Positions 1-8,348 of a DNA stretch of 64,000 bases are shown here, in pieces; position 1 is the first letter of the stretch; every line of letters starts with the position of its first letter. Below the pieces are notes generated by a model, which worked only from the letters and a program-made list of their open reading frames with translations, had not been told where the DNA came from and ran no database searches. The translations under genes and the position numbers were made by a program. The stretch comes from Betaproteobacteria bacterium (GTDB lineage Bacteria; Pseudomonadota; Gammaproteobacteria; Burkholderiales; Rhodocyclaceae), in contig JADIYD010000013.1 of assembly GCA_016705475.1 (NCBI GenBank), positions 50,001 to 114,000 on the forward strand, written 5' to 3'.

Positions 1-395
1 AGACAAGGTTTCACGTGCCCCGCCCTACTTTTCGCTAACTTAGTACCACGGATTCGTTTTCATGTACGGGGCTATCACCCACTACGGCCGGACTTTCCAT
101 TCCGTTCCATTAACGATTCCGCTATCACTAGCAGGCTGCTCCCCGTTCGCTCGCCACTACTTGGGGAATCTCGGTTGATTTATTTTCCTCCGGCTACTTA
201 GATGTTTCAGTTCTCGGGTTCGCCTCCCTTACCTATGTATTCAGTAAGGGATACTCATTGCTGAGTGGGTTTCCCCATTCGGATATCGGGGATCAAAGCT
301 TCATTGCCAGCTCCCCCCGCTTTTCGCAGGCTTGCACGTCCTTCATCGCCTGTGATCGCCAAGGCATCCACCACATGCACTTATTCGCTTGATCC
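1..395 (-). rRNA. rrl: 23S ribosomal RNA, 5' part (runs off the left edge)
   Basis: Read on the minus strand, this begins GGATCAAGCGAATAAGTGC and continues with the conserved GTGGTGGATGCCTTGGC block, the signature 5' end of bacterial 23S rRNA. Only about the first 395 nt are present; the rest lies left of the window. It follows 16S, tRNA-Ile and tRNA-Ala in the same direction, the standard operon order. The exact mature 5' end is an estimate by similarity to E. coli. Short open frames inside it are not genes. Confidence 0.95.
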
Positions 396-536
396 TATAA
401 CCTTGTACTCTCTTGCGAGAGCGGCTACAGGCAACTCATATTTGTGCTGTCTCATTCCGGCTAAGAAATGAGAACAGATGCAATCACAACGTGTTGCCAA
501 CGCCTCATCAGCGCTGCAACACAACCTTCTTCCATT

Positions 537-548
537 TTGTTAAAGAGC
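537..548 (-). promoter_or_regulatory. boxA antitermination site in the 16S-23S spacer
   Basis: The minus strand reads GCTCTTTAACAA, essentially the boxA element of rRNA spacers that binds NusB/S10 and keeps RNA polymerase resistant to Rho. It lies between tRNA-Ala and 23S, the usual position. The remaining spacer (396-606) shows no gene. Confidence 0.7.
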
Positions 549-606
549 GTAGCAATTGGTGTTCACCAAACGCTAAAGATAAGCAACGCTGCTTATCTTT
601 AGGTTC

Positions 607-682
607 TGGTGGAGGATAACGGGATCGAACCGTTGACCCCCTGCTTGCAAAGCAGGTGCTCTCCCAGCTGAGCTAATCCCCC
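607..682 (-). tRNA. tRNA-Ala (anticodon UGC)
   Basis: A 76-nt cloverleaf on the minus strand begins GGGGGATTAGCTCAG and ends with an encoded CCA. The anticodon loop TTTGCAA gives anticodon TGC, and the T-arm reads GGTTCGATCCC. It lies between tRNA-Ile and 23S, as in most proteobacterial rrn operons. Confidence 0.97.
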
Positions 683-695
683 TTGATTTTGACGT

Positions 696-772
696 TGGTG
701 GGTCTGGTTGGAATCGAACCAACGACCCCCGCCTTATCAAGACGGTGCTCTAACCGACTGAGCTACAGACCC
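696..772 (-). tRNA. tRNA-Ile (anticodon GAU)
   Basis: A 77-nt cloverleaf on the minus strand begins GGGTCTGTAGCTCAG and ends in an encoded CCA. The anticodon loop TTGATAA gives GAT, and the T-arm reads GGTTCGATTCC. It is 13 bp from tRNA-Ala and about 60 bp from the 16S 3' end. Confidence 0.97.
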
Positions 773-829
773 TCGTCTGTTTGCTACTCATGAACAACCG
801 ATAGGTTGTGGGTGCCAGAGATGCTTCTC

Positions 830-2369
<1,540 letters not shown>

Positions 2370-2688
2370 ATCCAACAAAAAACAACTCACAATTCACTGA
2401 CGGTAGAATTTTACTTCTACCTCGATGGATCTCTCCATCCGTGTGATTGCCTTTAATACTTTTTGCGACTTGCGTCGCTTCGCATCAAGGCACCCACACC
2501 TATCGGTTGTCCAAATTTTTAAAGAACTTTTTACTTCCCACCGCGCCGTCGCTTTCGCTTCGTCTGCAGCAGAGAGGCAAGATTATGAAGAACTCCTCTC
2601 ACCCCGTCAAGCTTTTTCGCAAAATTTCTTGCCTCACCTGACTCCCCTACAACCACCGAAAACGCCCGGCACCGCAGGAGAGGTGCGC
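2370..2688 (-). other. rrn leader region with boxA-like site, no protein gene
   Basis: This stretch between the rrn promoter and 16S encodes the processed leader. On the minus strand GTTCTTTAAAAATTT (2513-2527) resembles boxA. A short palindromic stretch near 2420-2450 (GGATGGAGAGATCCATC on the minus strand) could be part of the RNase III stem. Short open frames here have no recognisable product. The DNA further upstream (2717-2933) shows no gene either and may hold UP-element or Fis sites that I cannot define. Confidence 0.6.
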
Positions 2689-2716
2689 ATTCTACTGATT
2701 AAATCCACCCCGTCAA
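2689..2716 (-). promoter_or_regulatory. rRNA operon promoter
   Basis: On the minus strand the -35 TTGACG (2711-2716) is followed by a 16-bp spacer and the -10 TAGAAT (2689-2694), then a GC-rich discriminator GCGCACC. A 16-bp spacer with a GC-rich discriminator is typical of stringently controlled rRNA promoters. The predicted start near 2682 leaves a leader of about 310 nt before 16S. Confidence 0.7.
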
Positions 2717-2933
2717 CACAAAACTGAAACTTTCTACTCTCCACCCAATTCAACCCACTGAAATCAGCTAATTACCTCATACCTGACTTCCACTATTTCT
2801 ATCTCCCGTACCCCCACCGGACTCTGAAAACGAATCACCTCACCCTCTCGCGACTTGATCAAACGAACGACGCATCTCATTTACTGCACTGAGGTACGCA
2901 TAATCCATTGCCTGATACAGATTCCATAGACGT

Positions 2934-2955
2934 AAAAAAGGCGGCTCTCGCCGCC
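2934..2955 (-). terminator. Rho-independent terminator after erpA
   Basis: On the minus strand GGCGGCGAGAGCCGCC folds into a six-pair GC stem with a four-base loop, followed by six Ts. It sits 20 bp beyond the erpA stop codon and separates it from the rrn promoter. Confidence 0.85.
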
Positions 2956-2975
2956 TATACTTAACAAAGAAGACA

Positions 2976-3326
2976 TCAAGCCGAGAACGATGACCCGCAA
3001 CCACAGGTAGAAGTTGCGTTCGGATTCCGAATAACGAACTGCGAGCCTTCCAAACCTTCGCTGTAGTCAATTTCAGCCCCCACTAGGTATTGATAACTCA
3101 TCGGATCAATTAGCAACGTGACACCGTTCTTCTCCATGGTAGTGTCGTCTTCATTGACCTCCTCATCAAACGTGAAGCCATACTGAAAACCGGAGCATCC
3201 ACCGCCCGTAACAAATACGCGCAATTTGAGGCTGGGATTACCCTCTTCTTCAATCAACTCCTTCACCTTGCCAGCGGCACTATCGGTAAATACAAACGGC
3301 GTGGTTGTTTCAGCAACTGCATTCAT
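2976..3326 (-). CDS. erpA: Iron-sulfur cluster insertion protein ErpA
   Basis: A-type carrier that hands Fe-S clusters to target enzymes. The 116-residue protein has the three family cysteines: C44 in GGGCSGF, and C108 and C110 in the C-terminal STCGCG motif. I chose the ATG at 3326 (MNAVAETTTP) rather than an upstream in-frame codon because AGGAG lies 8 bases before it and family length fits. It is followed by a terminator. Upstream are bactofilin and a coiled-coil membrane protein in the same direction. ErpA and IscA are similar, but this neighbourhood and length fit ErpA. Confidence 0.93.
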   Translation of the reverse strand: MNAVAETTTPFVFTDSAAGKVKELIEEEGNPSLKLRVFVTGGGCSGFQYGFTFDEEVNEDDTTMEKNGVTLLIDPMSYQYLVGAEIDYSEGLEGSQFVIRNPNATSTCGCGSSFSA

Positions 3327-3391
3327 AAGACAAACTCCTAAGACATTTTTTTGCGAGATTATGCGAGCCAAGGATATCGCGGTCAATGAGA

Positions 3392-3793
3392 TTAGGCCGA
3401 AGAAGCCAATTTTAGTTCCATCGGCTTACTGGCCGAATGCAGAAGACGTCCATCAATAACAGCGCCTTGATGCATTTCAATAAGTGCGTACTCAACATCA
3501 CCAACGATACGCGCTTTTGATTGCATCTCCAGCGACTGCGTCACAGCAACCGGACCAACAACCATACCATTAGTCACCAAATGCGCCACGTTCACCGCAC
3601 CCTCAACGCGCGCGTGTTCGCTCAACACCAGCACGGACGTGGACGCCCCCTCGGCAGCAAGAATACTACCCTTCACCTCTCCGTCAATGCGCAAGCCACC
3701 AGTGAAGCAAATACTGCCCTCAACACGAGTACCGGCGCCAATAAGACTATCAATACGGCCCAAGGGCTTGTCTTCAGATTTTTTCCCGAACAT
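3392..3793 (-). CDS. Bactofilin (polymer-forming cytoskeletal protein)
   Basis: Small 133-residue protein of the bactofilin/DUF583 family, which polymerises into filaments at the inner membrane and organises envelope or motility machinery. The middle shows the short hydrophobic repeats of a right-handed beta-helix (SICFTGGLRIDGEVKGSI, ARVEGAVNVAHLV, ARIVGDVEYALIEM). The N-terminal tail is short and charged (MFGKKSEDK). The start is 11 bp after the stop of the upstream coiled-coil membrane protein, so the two are probably cotranscribed and may work together (inference). Confidence 0.88.
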   Translation of the reverse strand: MFGKKSEDKPLGRIDSLIGAGTRVEGSICFTGGLRIDGEVKGSILAAEGASTSVLVLSEHARVEGAVNVAHLVTNGMVVGPVAVTQSLEMQSKARIVGDVEYALIEMHQGAVIDGRLLHSASKPMELKLASSA

Positions 3794-3804
3794 AAAGTTT
3801 GCTC

Positions 3805-4545
3805 CTAGAGTTGGGCCAATTGCTTGAGCTTAAGTGTATCACCCTGCAAAACACGCGCCTCGACCCCCTGGAGAAGTGCCCCCTCAGGCAATTGAAACAC
3901 CCCCTCGCGACGCAGAAAATGCTTTAGGTCGAGCTGATACTCTGCAAAAGCTTCGCGCCTATCTGGCAGCACCAACTGCATCTTCTTTCCAGATAGCACG
4001 AAATCAATTACCAGCTGCAGGCGGCCGCGAAAATCCGGATTCTGCTTGTCGGGCTGAAATGCAAATAGCAATCGATAGCGGAAAGCACCCGGCACATCCT
4101 GAAGAACACGAAAATTCTCTATGCGAATGGCGGCACCCTCACCAGCCACCGGGATCAAGCGCTCGAACAACAGGATATCTTCTTTGAGCGCAGCATTCTG
4201 GGACTCCAAAACCCTAACTCGTCCCAGCAATTGCTGCTGAGTCGCTCGCTCAATACTAACCGCATTTAGCCCCGTCCCCGCGCTAGAGCGCAGTACATTT
4301 AACTCCTCGCGCTGCGCAAGCAATTGTTGACGCAACGACTCCATTTCCCGCCCCAGCGCACCCGCCTCATCACGCTGAGCAACCAACCACCCAATCGCGC
4401 CCAGCAAAAGAAGCAACAGCGCAACAGGTGCAGCGAACCAATGCCAAGGTACGTGACTACGCACAACCACCTTCGGTGCCGTAATACCGAAACGTCGCCG
4501 AAAGCGCTTCAACCTCAAAGTGACAGCGGGATTTGTCATAGCCAC
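3805..4545 (-). CDS. Coiled-coil inner-membrane protein (DUF6776-like)
   Basis: A 246-residue protein of unknown function. The basic N-terminus (RLKRFRRRFG) precedes one transmembrane helix at about residues 36-56, then a coiled coil at about 58-110 (EMESLRQQLLAQREELNVLR), then a C-terminal domain rich in beta strands. This is a bitopic protein with most of its mass in the periplasm. It lies directly before bactofilin. The start is uncertain: GTG at 4545 or ATG at 4539, neither with a strong ribosome site. The family name is from memory and not checked. Confidence 0.6.
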   Translation of the reverse strand: MAMTNPAVTLRLKRFRRRFGITAPKVVVRSHVPWHWFAAPVALLLLLLGAIGWLVAQRDEAGALGREMESLRQQLLAQREELNVLRSSAGTGLNAVSIERATQQQLLGRVRVLESQNAALKEDILLFERLIPVAGEGAAIRIENFRVLQDVPGAFRYRLLFAFQPDKQNPDFRGRLQLVIDFVLSGKKMQLVLPDRREAFAEYQLDLKHFLRREGVFQLPEGALLQGVEARVLQGDTLKLKQLAQL

Positions 4546-4721
4546 TCTGTTTTACCCAGGCACCTCATATTCTTGCCCCTTTGCGCCACCATACTCGGCA
4601 TCGCGACAATCAAACCCCGCGGTGAAAGCTAAGCAGCATGCATTCAATTCGCACCAAGGAACGAATACTTTGCGCCCTATCTTCACCCACGACAACCCAT
4701 AGTACCCCGTGTGCCAAATAC

Positions 4722-4749
4722 AAAAAAGCCGCCCATGGGCGGCTTTTTT
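4722..4749. terminator. Bidirectional-looking terminator after rpsI
   Basis: A perfect palindrome of AAAAAA, GCCGCCCATGGGCGGC and TTTTTT. The stem is GC-rich and both strands end in a U-run. It lies 17 bp downstream of the rpsI stop codon. The rest of the 4546-4765 gap shows nothing recognisable. Confidence 0.85.
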
Positions 4750-4765
4750 GATGTCTCGAAGCAAA

Positions 4766-5158
4766 TTAACGCTTGGAGAATTGCTTCCGGCGACGAGCCT
4801 TGTGGAAGCCAACTTTCTTACGTTCAACTTCACGGGCATCGCGGGTCACGAAACCAGCCTTTGAAAGAGCGGGCTTCAACGTTGCATCGTATTCGATCAG
4901 GGCGCGGGTAATACCGTGGCGAACAGCGCCGGCCTGGCCGGATTCGCCACCACCGATAACGTTAACCTTGATATCAAAGCCACTCAGCTGCTCAACCAAC
5001 GCCAACGGCTGACGCACGATCATGCGACCAGTTTCGCGAGAAAAGAACTGGTCGACCGGCTTGCCATTGACAACAATGGCGCCAGAACCACGCTTCATAA
5101 ACACACGAGCAACGGCGCTCTTGCGACGACCGGTGCCGTAGAAATAACCTTCAGCCAT
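4766..5158 (-). CDS. rpsI: 30S ribosomal protein S9
   Basis: The 130-residue small-subunit protein has the family signatures: N-terminal YGTGRRKSAVARVF, central GGGESGQAGAVRHGITRAL, and the basic C-terminal tail KKVGFHKARRRKQFSKR that reaches the P-site tRNA. Length equals the E. coli protein. It lies 9 bp after rplM in the universal rplM-rpsI pair and is followed by a terminator. Confidence 0.98.
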   Translation of the reverse strand: MAEGYFYGTGRRKSAVARVFMKRGSGAIVVNGKPVDQFFSRETGRMIVRQPLALVEQLSGFDIKVNVIGGGESGQAGAVRHGITRALIEYDATLKPALSKAGFVTRDAREVERKKVGFHKARRRKQFSKR

Positions 5159-5167
5159 AATAACCCC

Positions 5168-5596
5168 TTAGATTTCCAGAGCCTTCGGCTGCTGGGCAGT
5201 GTGAGGATGCTGTTCGCCAGCGTAGCACTTAAGCTTCTTGAGCATCGCGTAGCCCAGCGGACCCTTCGGCAGCATGCCCTTTACGGCAGTTTCCAGGGCA
5301 CGTCCCGGGAAACGCTGCTGCATCTTCTTGAAGTTGGTTTCGTAGATACCGCCCGGATAACCGGAGTGGCGGTAGTACTTCTTATCTTCGGCCTTATTAC
5401 CGGTCACGGTAAGCTTTTCGACATTGGTAACAACGATAAAATCGCCAGTATCAACGTGCGGGGTATAAATAGCCTTGTGCTTGCCACGCAGGCGGCGGGC
5501 AATTTCGGTTGCGAGGCGGCCGAGCACCTTGTCTGTGGCGTCTACCACAAACCACTCGCGCTTCACCTCATGTGGCTTGGCGGAAAACGTTTTCAT
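5168..5596 (-). CDS. rplM: 50S ribosomal protein L13
   Basis: The 142-residue early-assembly large-subunit protein starts MKTFSAKPHEVKREW and contains the family blocks DATDKVLGRLATEIARRLRG and KGMLPKGPLGYAML. First gene of the rplM-rpsI operon. A strong promoter lies upstream at 5647-5676. Confidence 0.98.
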   Translation of the reverse strand: MKTFSAKPHEVKREWFVVDATDKVLGRLATEIARRLRGKHKAIYTPHVDTGDFIVVTNVEKLTVTGNKAEDKKYYRHSGYPGGIYETNFKKMQQRFPGRALETAVKGMLPKGPLGYAMLKKLKCYAGEQHPHTAQQPKALEI

Positions 5597-5646
5597 ATAA
5601 GTGTGCCGTCCTGAAAAATTTGGGCGCAGATTGGAGAAAGGCGCGG

Positions 5647-5676
5647 ATTCTAGTCGACACCTGCAATCGATGTCAA
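5647..5676 (-). promoter_or_regulatory. rplM-rpsI promoter
   Basis: On the minus strand TTGACA (5671-5676), an 18-bp spacer and TAGAAT (5647-5652) form a near-consensus sigma-70 promoter, followed by a GC-rich discriminator (CCGCGCC) as expected for ribosomal-protein control. The predicted start is about 45 bp before the rplM ATG. Confidence 0.75.
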
Positions 5677-5705
5677 TGCCTATCCACTCATTTCACCAAA
5701 GGGAC

Positions 5706-5734
5706 AAAAAAAACGCGGCTCGCAGAGCCGCGTT
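5706..5734 (-). terminator. Strong terminator upstream of the rplM promoter
   Basis: On the minus strand AACGCGGCTC, loop TGC, GAGCCGCGTT and then eight Ts: a textbook intrinsic terminator. It lies upstream of the rplM promoter and no protein gene on this strand runs into it, so it must end some other transcript. I assign it to the candidate small RNA. Confidence 0.85.
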
Positions 5735-5880
5735 AAATCCACACCAAAGGAGGAGGGTGGAGGAGACAAATCTGAACCGAAGGGCACATCAACTACCAAG
5801 CCACTTCAGTTCGTACGCTTTGCATTCTCCACGAAACACCGTCCGAGCACAAGAGCAACTTGTGCGACGCACAATTACGT
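5706..5880 (-). ncRNA. Candidate small RNA with anti-Shine-Dalgarno motif
   Basis: No convincing protein gene lies between rplM and the OsmC gene, yet a strong minus-strand terminator is present. Read on the minus strand, the stretch has a 5' hairpin TTGTGCGTCGCACAA (5860-5874), a pyrimidine-rich unpaired stretch with CTCCTCC and CCTCCTCC (about 5747-5768), then the terminator. CCUCCU-loop RNAs are known in alphaproteobacteria as mRNA-silencing sRNAs. The upstream DNA (5881-6000) is very AT-rich and probably holds the promoter, but I could not fix a clear -35/-10 pair. The 5' end is a guess. Confidence 0.45.
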
Positions 5881-6096
5881 TAATTATTTACGAATTAATT
5901 TTATTTATTTGATACTAATACATGAATTACATAAGTAATTATTATCAATTAATTCATTATTAACCATCGATTAACTATATCTCAGTTTCATATTTATCGA
6001 GATCGCAGCTCGATTTTGTTGCAATGCAGCATTTGCCGAAGTAAAGCTCGAACAGGTCACTTCCATTAGAATCTTCAGTCTTGCAAGGAGATCACT

Positions 6097-6525
6097 ATGG
6101 AATGTACTGTTAGATGGATGGGTAACGACGCTGGAATGTCGTTTGTAGCAGAAACAGGCAGCGGCCACGCGGTGGTCATGGACGGTGCGCCTGAAGCAGG
6201 CGGAAGAAACCTGGGGCTGAGGCCGATGGAAATGGTGCTAGCTGGCACTGGTGGCTGCACTGCGTTTGATGTTGTATTGATACTGAAGAAGGGTCGTCAC
6301 GCCGTCAGCGCCTGTGACGTCAGCCTCAAGGCTGAACGCGCCGAGAGCGACCCCAAGATCTTCACGCACATCCACTTTCATTACCGCGTCAAGGGCAAAC
6401 AACTCAAGCCTGACGTGGTTGCGCGTGCGATCGAGCTATCGAAAGACAAATACTGCTCGGCTTCGATCATGATCGGCAAGACCGCCGAGATTACGCACGA
6501 CTTCGAGATCATCGACGAGGCCTAA
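6097..6525 (+). CDS. OsmC family protein
   Basis: A 142-residue OsmC/Ohr-fold protein, a family of thiol peroxidases acting on organic hydroperoxides. The two reactive cysteines are present: C54 in GTGGCTAFD and C120 in DKYCSAS. The length and the sequence PMEMVLAGTGGC place it in the YhfA-like OsmC branch, whose substrate is poorly defined, rather than Ohr. An AGGAG site lies 7 bases before the ATG. It stands alone, with an AT-rich region upstream and the coq7 operon converging from the right. Confidence 0.85.
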   Translation: MECTVRWMGNDAGMSFVAETGSGHAVVMDGAPEAGGRNLGLRPMEMVLAGTGGCTAFDVVLILKKGRHAVSACDVSLKAERAESDPKIFTHIHFHYRVKGKQLKPDVVARAIELSKDKYCSASIMIGKTAEITHDFEIIDEA

Positions 6526-6541
6526 CCCCCTCGACGAGCGA

Positions 6542-7165
6542 TCAGATGCGGTAGGCGGCCCCGGTCATCACCTTGGCCGCCATCTTCATGGCCGCTTTCA
6601 CGGGTGGAGGAAGCTCGGCCGCACCGTATTGGATGGCCGTTTCAGCGTGCTCGATCTCATCCAGACGCATTTGATCGACAATTGCGCGAGAACGGCCATC
6701 ATCCGCAGGCAAACTGAGCAAATGCCCGTCCAGATGTGCTTCGACCTGCCGTTCGGTTTCAGCCAGAAAACCGAGATTCCATTTGTCCCCCAAAGCGCCG
6801 GCAAGCAACCCCAGACTCAAAGAGCCAAGATAAAGGAGGGGATTAAGCAGGCTTTTTCGCCCGCCCAATTCGTTGATGCGCTGTTCTGTCCAGGCCAAAT
6901 GCTCTGTTTCGTCATTAGCGGCGCCACGCAGCGCCTCGCGGATGGCCGGATCCCGTGAGGTCAGTGCCTGCCCTTGATATAACGCCTGAGCACAAATTTC
7001 TCCGCAATGATTGACGCGCATCAGACCAACGACATGGCCCTTCATTTCAGCGTCAAGATCGGCTTCAGGCAACATTTCGCCAGGCGTGGGCCGAGAACTG
7101 CGAGCCGGAGCCAGAACCGTGCGCAGAGCGCGGTCTATTTCGAGAATCAGTTGATCAGGCGACAT
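6542..7165 (-). CDS. coq7: 2-polyprenyl-3-methyl-6-methoxy-1,4-benzoquinone monooxygenase (Coq7)
   Basis: Di-iron hydroxylase of ubiquinone synthesis that adds the C6 hydroxyl group to demethoxyubiquinol, at the inner membrane. The 207-residue ferritin-like protein has the iron ligands of the family: E56 (NHCGEIC), E86xxH89 (ETEH), E138 (ETERQ) and E170xxH173 (EIEH). A hydrophobic stretch at about 108-126 likely anchors it to the membrane. It is the last gene of a leftward run after rppH and a CNP1-like gene, with a 4-bp gap. Confidence 0.95.
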   Translation of the reverse strand: MSPDQLILEIDRALRTVLAPARSSRPTPGEMLPEADLDAEMKGHVVGLMRVNHCGEICAQALYQGQALTSRDPAIREALRGAANDETEHLAWTEQRINELGGRKSLLNPLLYLGSLSLGLLAGALGDKWNLGFLAETERQVEAHLDGHLLSLPADDGRSRAIVDQMRLDEIEHAETAIQYGAAELPPPVKAAMKMAAKVMTGAAYRI

Positions 7166-7169
7166 GGGT

Positions 7170-7685
7170 TCAGTGTTTGTTATCGGGGTGTACGCCCTTG
7201 ATCAAGGCATCACGGGCCTCCGCGGCATCCTTGACGATTGTGCCAATAGGGCAGAAATACTCGAGATAAAGCGCGGCATGCTGACGATTGGCCCACGCAT
7301 CCAGAATGCGGACCCACTCATTTTTCCTTGCTTTGGACCAAGTTCCATCCAGTCGCCCCGATGCATAGATGCGGCGTTCGCGAGTCTCGCAACGCATCCC
7401 TTCGTAGGTTACGTTTCGCGCCCCCTGCGGCGTCAGGACGAGGAGGACGTAGCGGACAACGCCATCACCGCCCACACTGAGCGTCGCCCCATCAACGAAA
7501 AACCGATTTTCGGTCGCCGCACTGACGTAAAACGGCAACAGTGTTTCTTGCTTGGGAGCCGCCGGCAGTTGAACCTCGATTTCCTGCCATTGCTTGTTTT
7601 CGTAATCCTCCTCGAAGTCGGCGAAAACAGCCGCCGAGACAAGCAAACTCGTCAACAAGAAGGACGCTCTACAAAACAATGGCAT
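7170..7685 (-). CDS. CNP1-like family secreted protein
   Basis: The 171-residue protein begins with a signal peptide (about residues 1-22, cut after VSAAVFA). The mature part is a compact domain of the CNP1-like family seen in beta- and gammaproteobacteria (motifs FYVSAATENRFFVDGATLSVG and RYVLLVLTPQGARNVTYEG). Function is unknown. It is tightly packed between rppH (2-bp gap) and coq7 (4-bp gap), so it is probably cotranscribed. Family assignment is from memory. Confidence 0.75.
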   Translation of the reverse strand: MPLFCRASFLLTSLLVSAAVFADFEEDYENKQWQEIEVQLPAAPKQETLLPFYVSAATENRFFVDGATLSVGGDGVVRYVLLVLTPQGARNVTYEGMRCETRERRIYASGRLDGTWSKARKNEWVRILDAWANRQHAALYLEYFCPIGTIVKDAAEARDALIKGVHPDNKH

Positions 7686-7687
7686 TG

Positions 7688-8236
7688 CTATTCCTCGTGC
7701 GAGGCCGAAGTATCGGCATCTGACGGATCACCGGCAAGACGGCGATGCTTCGCCCCTTTTCGGTCGAAATCGATGAAACGCACGAGTTCATTGAGCGCTT
7801 GCTCGTAAACGGTACGCTTGAATTCAATGACGGCATCAAGGGGAATCCAGTAATCGCTCCAGCGCCACGCGTCGAATTCCGGCTTGTTGGTGGCGCGCAG
7901 ACAGACGTCGTTGTCGCGCCCAACCAGGCGAAGCAGGAACCAGATCTGTTTCTGGCCTTTGTAGGATCCGCGCCATTCGCGCTTGATCCAGTGTGTCGGC
8001 ACTTCATAACGCAACCAGCCTTTGGTTCGCCCAAGGATACGCACGTGTTCGGGCAGGAGCCCGACCTCTTCGTGCAGTTCACGAAACATGGCTTCTTCCG
8101 GCGTTTCGCCGCGTTTGATGCCACCTTGCGGAAACTGCCAGGAATGTTCACGTATGCGTTTACCCCAGAAAACCTCGTTCTTGGCGTTACAAAGAATGAT
8201 GCCGACGTTCGGGCGATAGCCTTCACGGTCGAGCAT
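7688..8236 (-). CDS. rppH: RNA pyrophosphohydrolase RppH
   Basis: Nudix hydrolase that removes pyrophosphate from the 5' end of mRNA, opening it to RNase E decay. The start MLDREGYRPNVGIILCN with AGGA 6 bases upstream gives a 182-residue protein; the longer in-frame extension lacks family similarity. The Nudix box runs from residue 38 to 59 (GGIKRGETPEEA then RELHEEVG), and the RppH-specific YWIPLDAVIEFKR segment follows. Divergent from proS, head of the rppH-CNP1-coq7 run. Confidence 0.95.
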   Translation of the reverse strand: MLDREGYRPNVGIILCNAKNEVFWGKRIREHSWQFPQGGIKRGETPEEAMFRELHEEVGLLPEHVRILGRTKGWLRYEVPTHWIKREWRGSYKGQKQIWFLLRLVGRDNDVCLRATNKPEFDAWRWSDYWIPLDAVIEFKRTVYEQALNELVRFIDFDRKGAKHRRLAGDPSDADTSASHEE

Positions 8237-8348
8237 AGATATCCTGCAAAAATTAATAGTTACCCCGATTCTTTCACAAAGGGCGTCCGCATGCAAAGAA
8301 GCGGGACCGTGTAAAATCAGGGTTTCCCAACGAATTCAAGAGCATCCC

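Noticed and set aside
5046..5065. GGTCGACCGGCTTG in rpsI as another repeat copy
   Set aside because: Only the eight-base palindrome matches; it encodes the conserved S9 KPVDQFF region and lacks the GYRGCA and GGCC parts.
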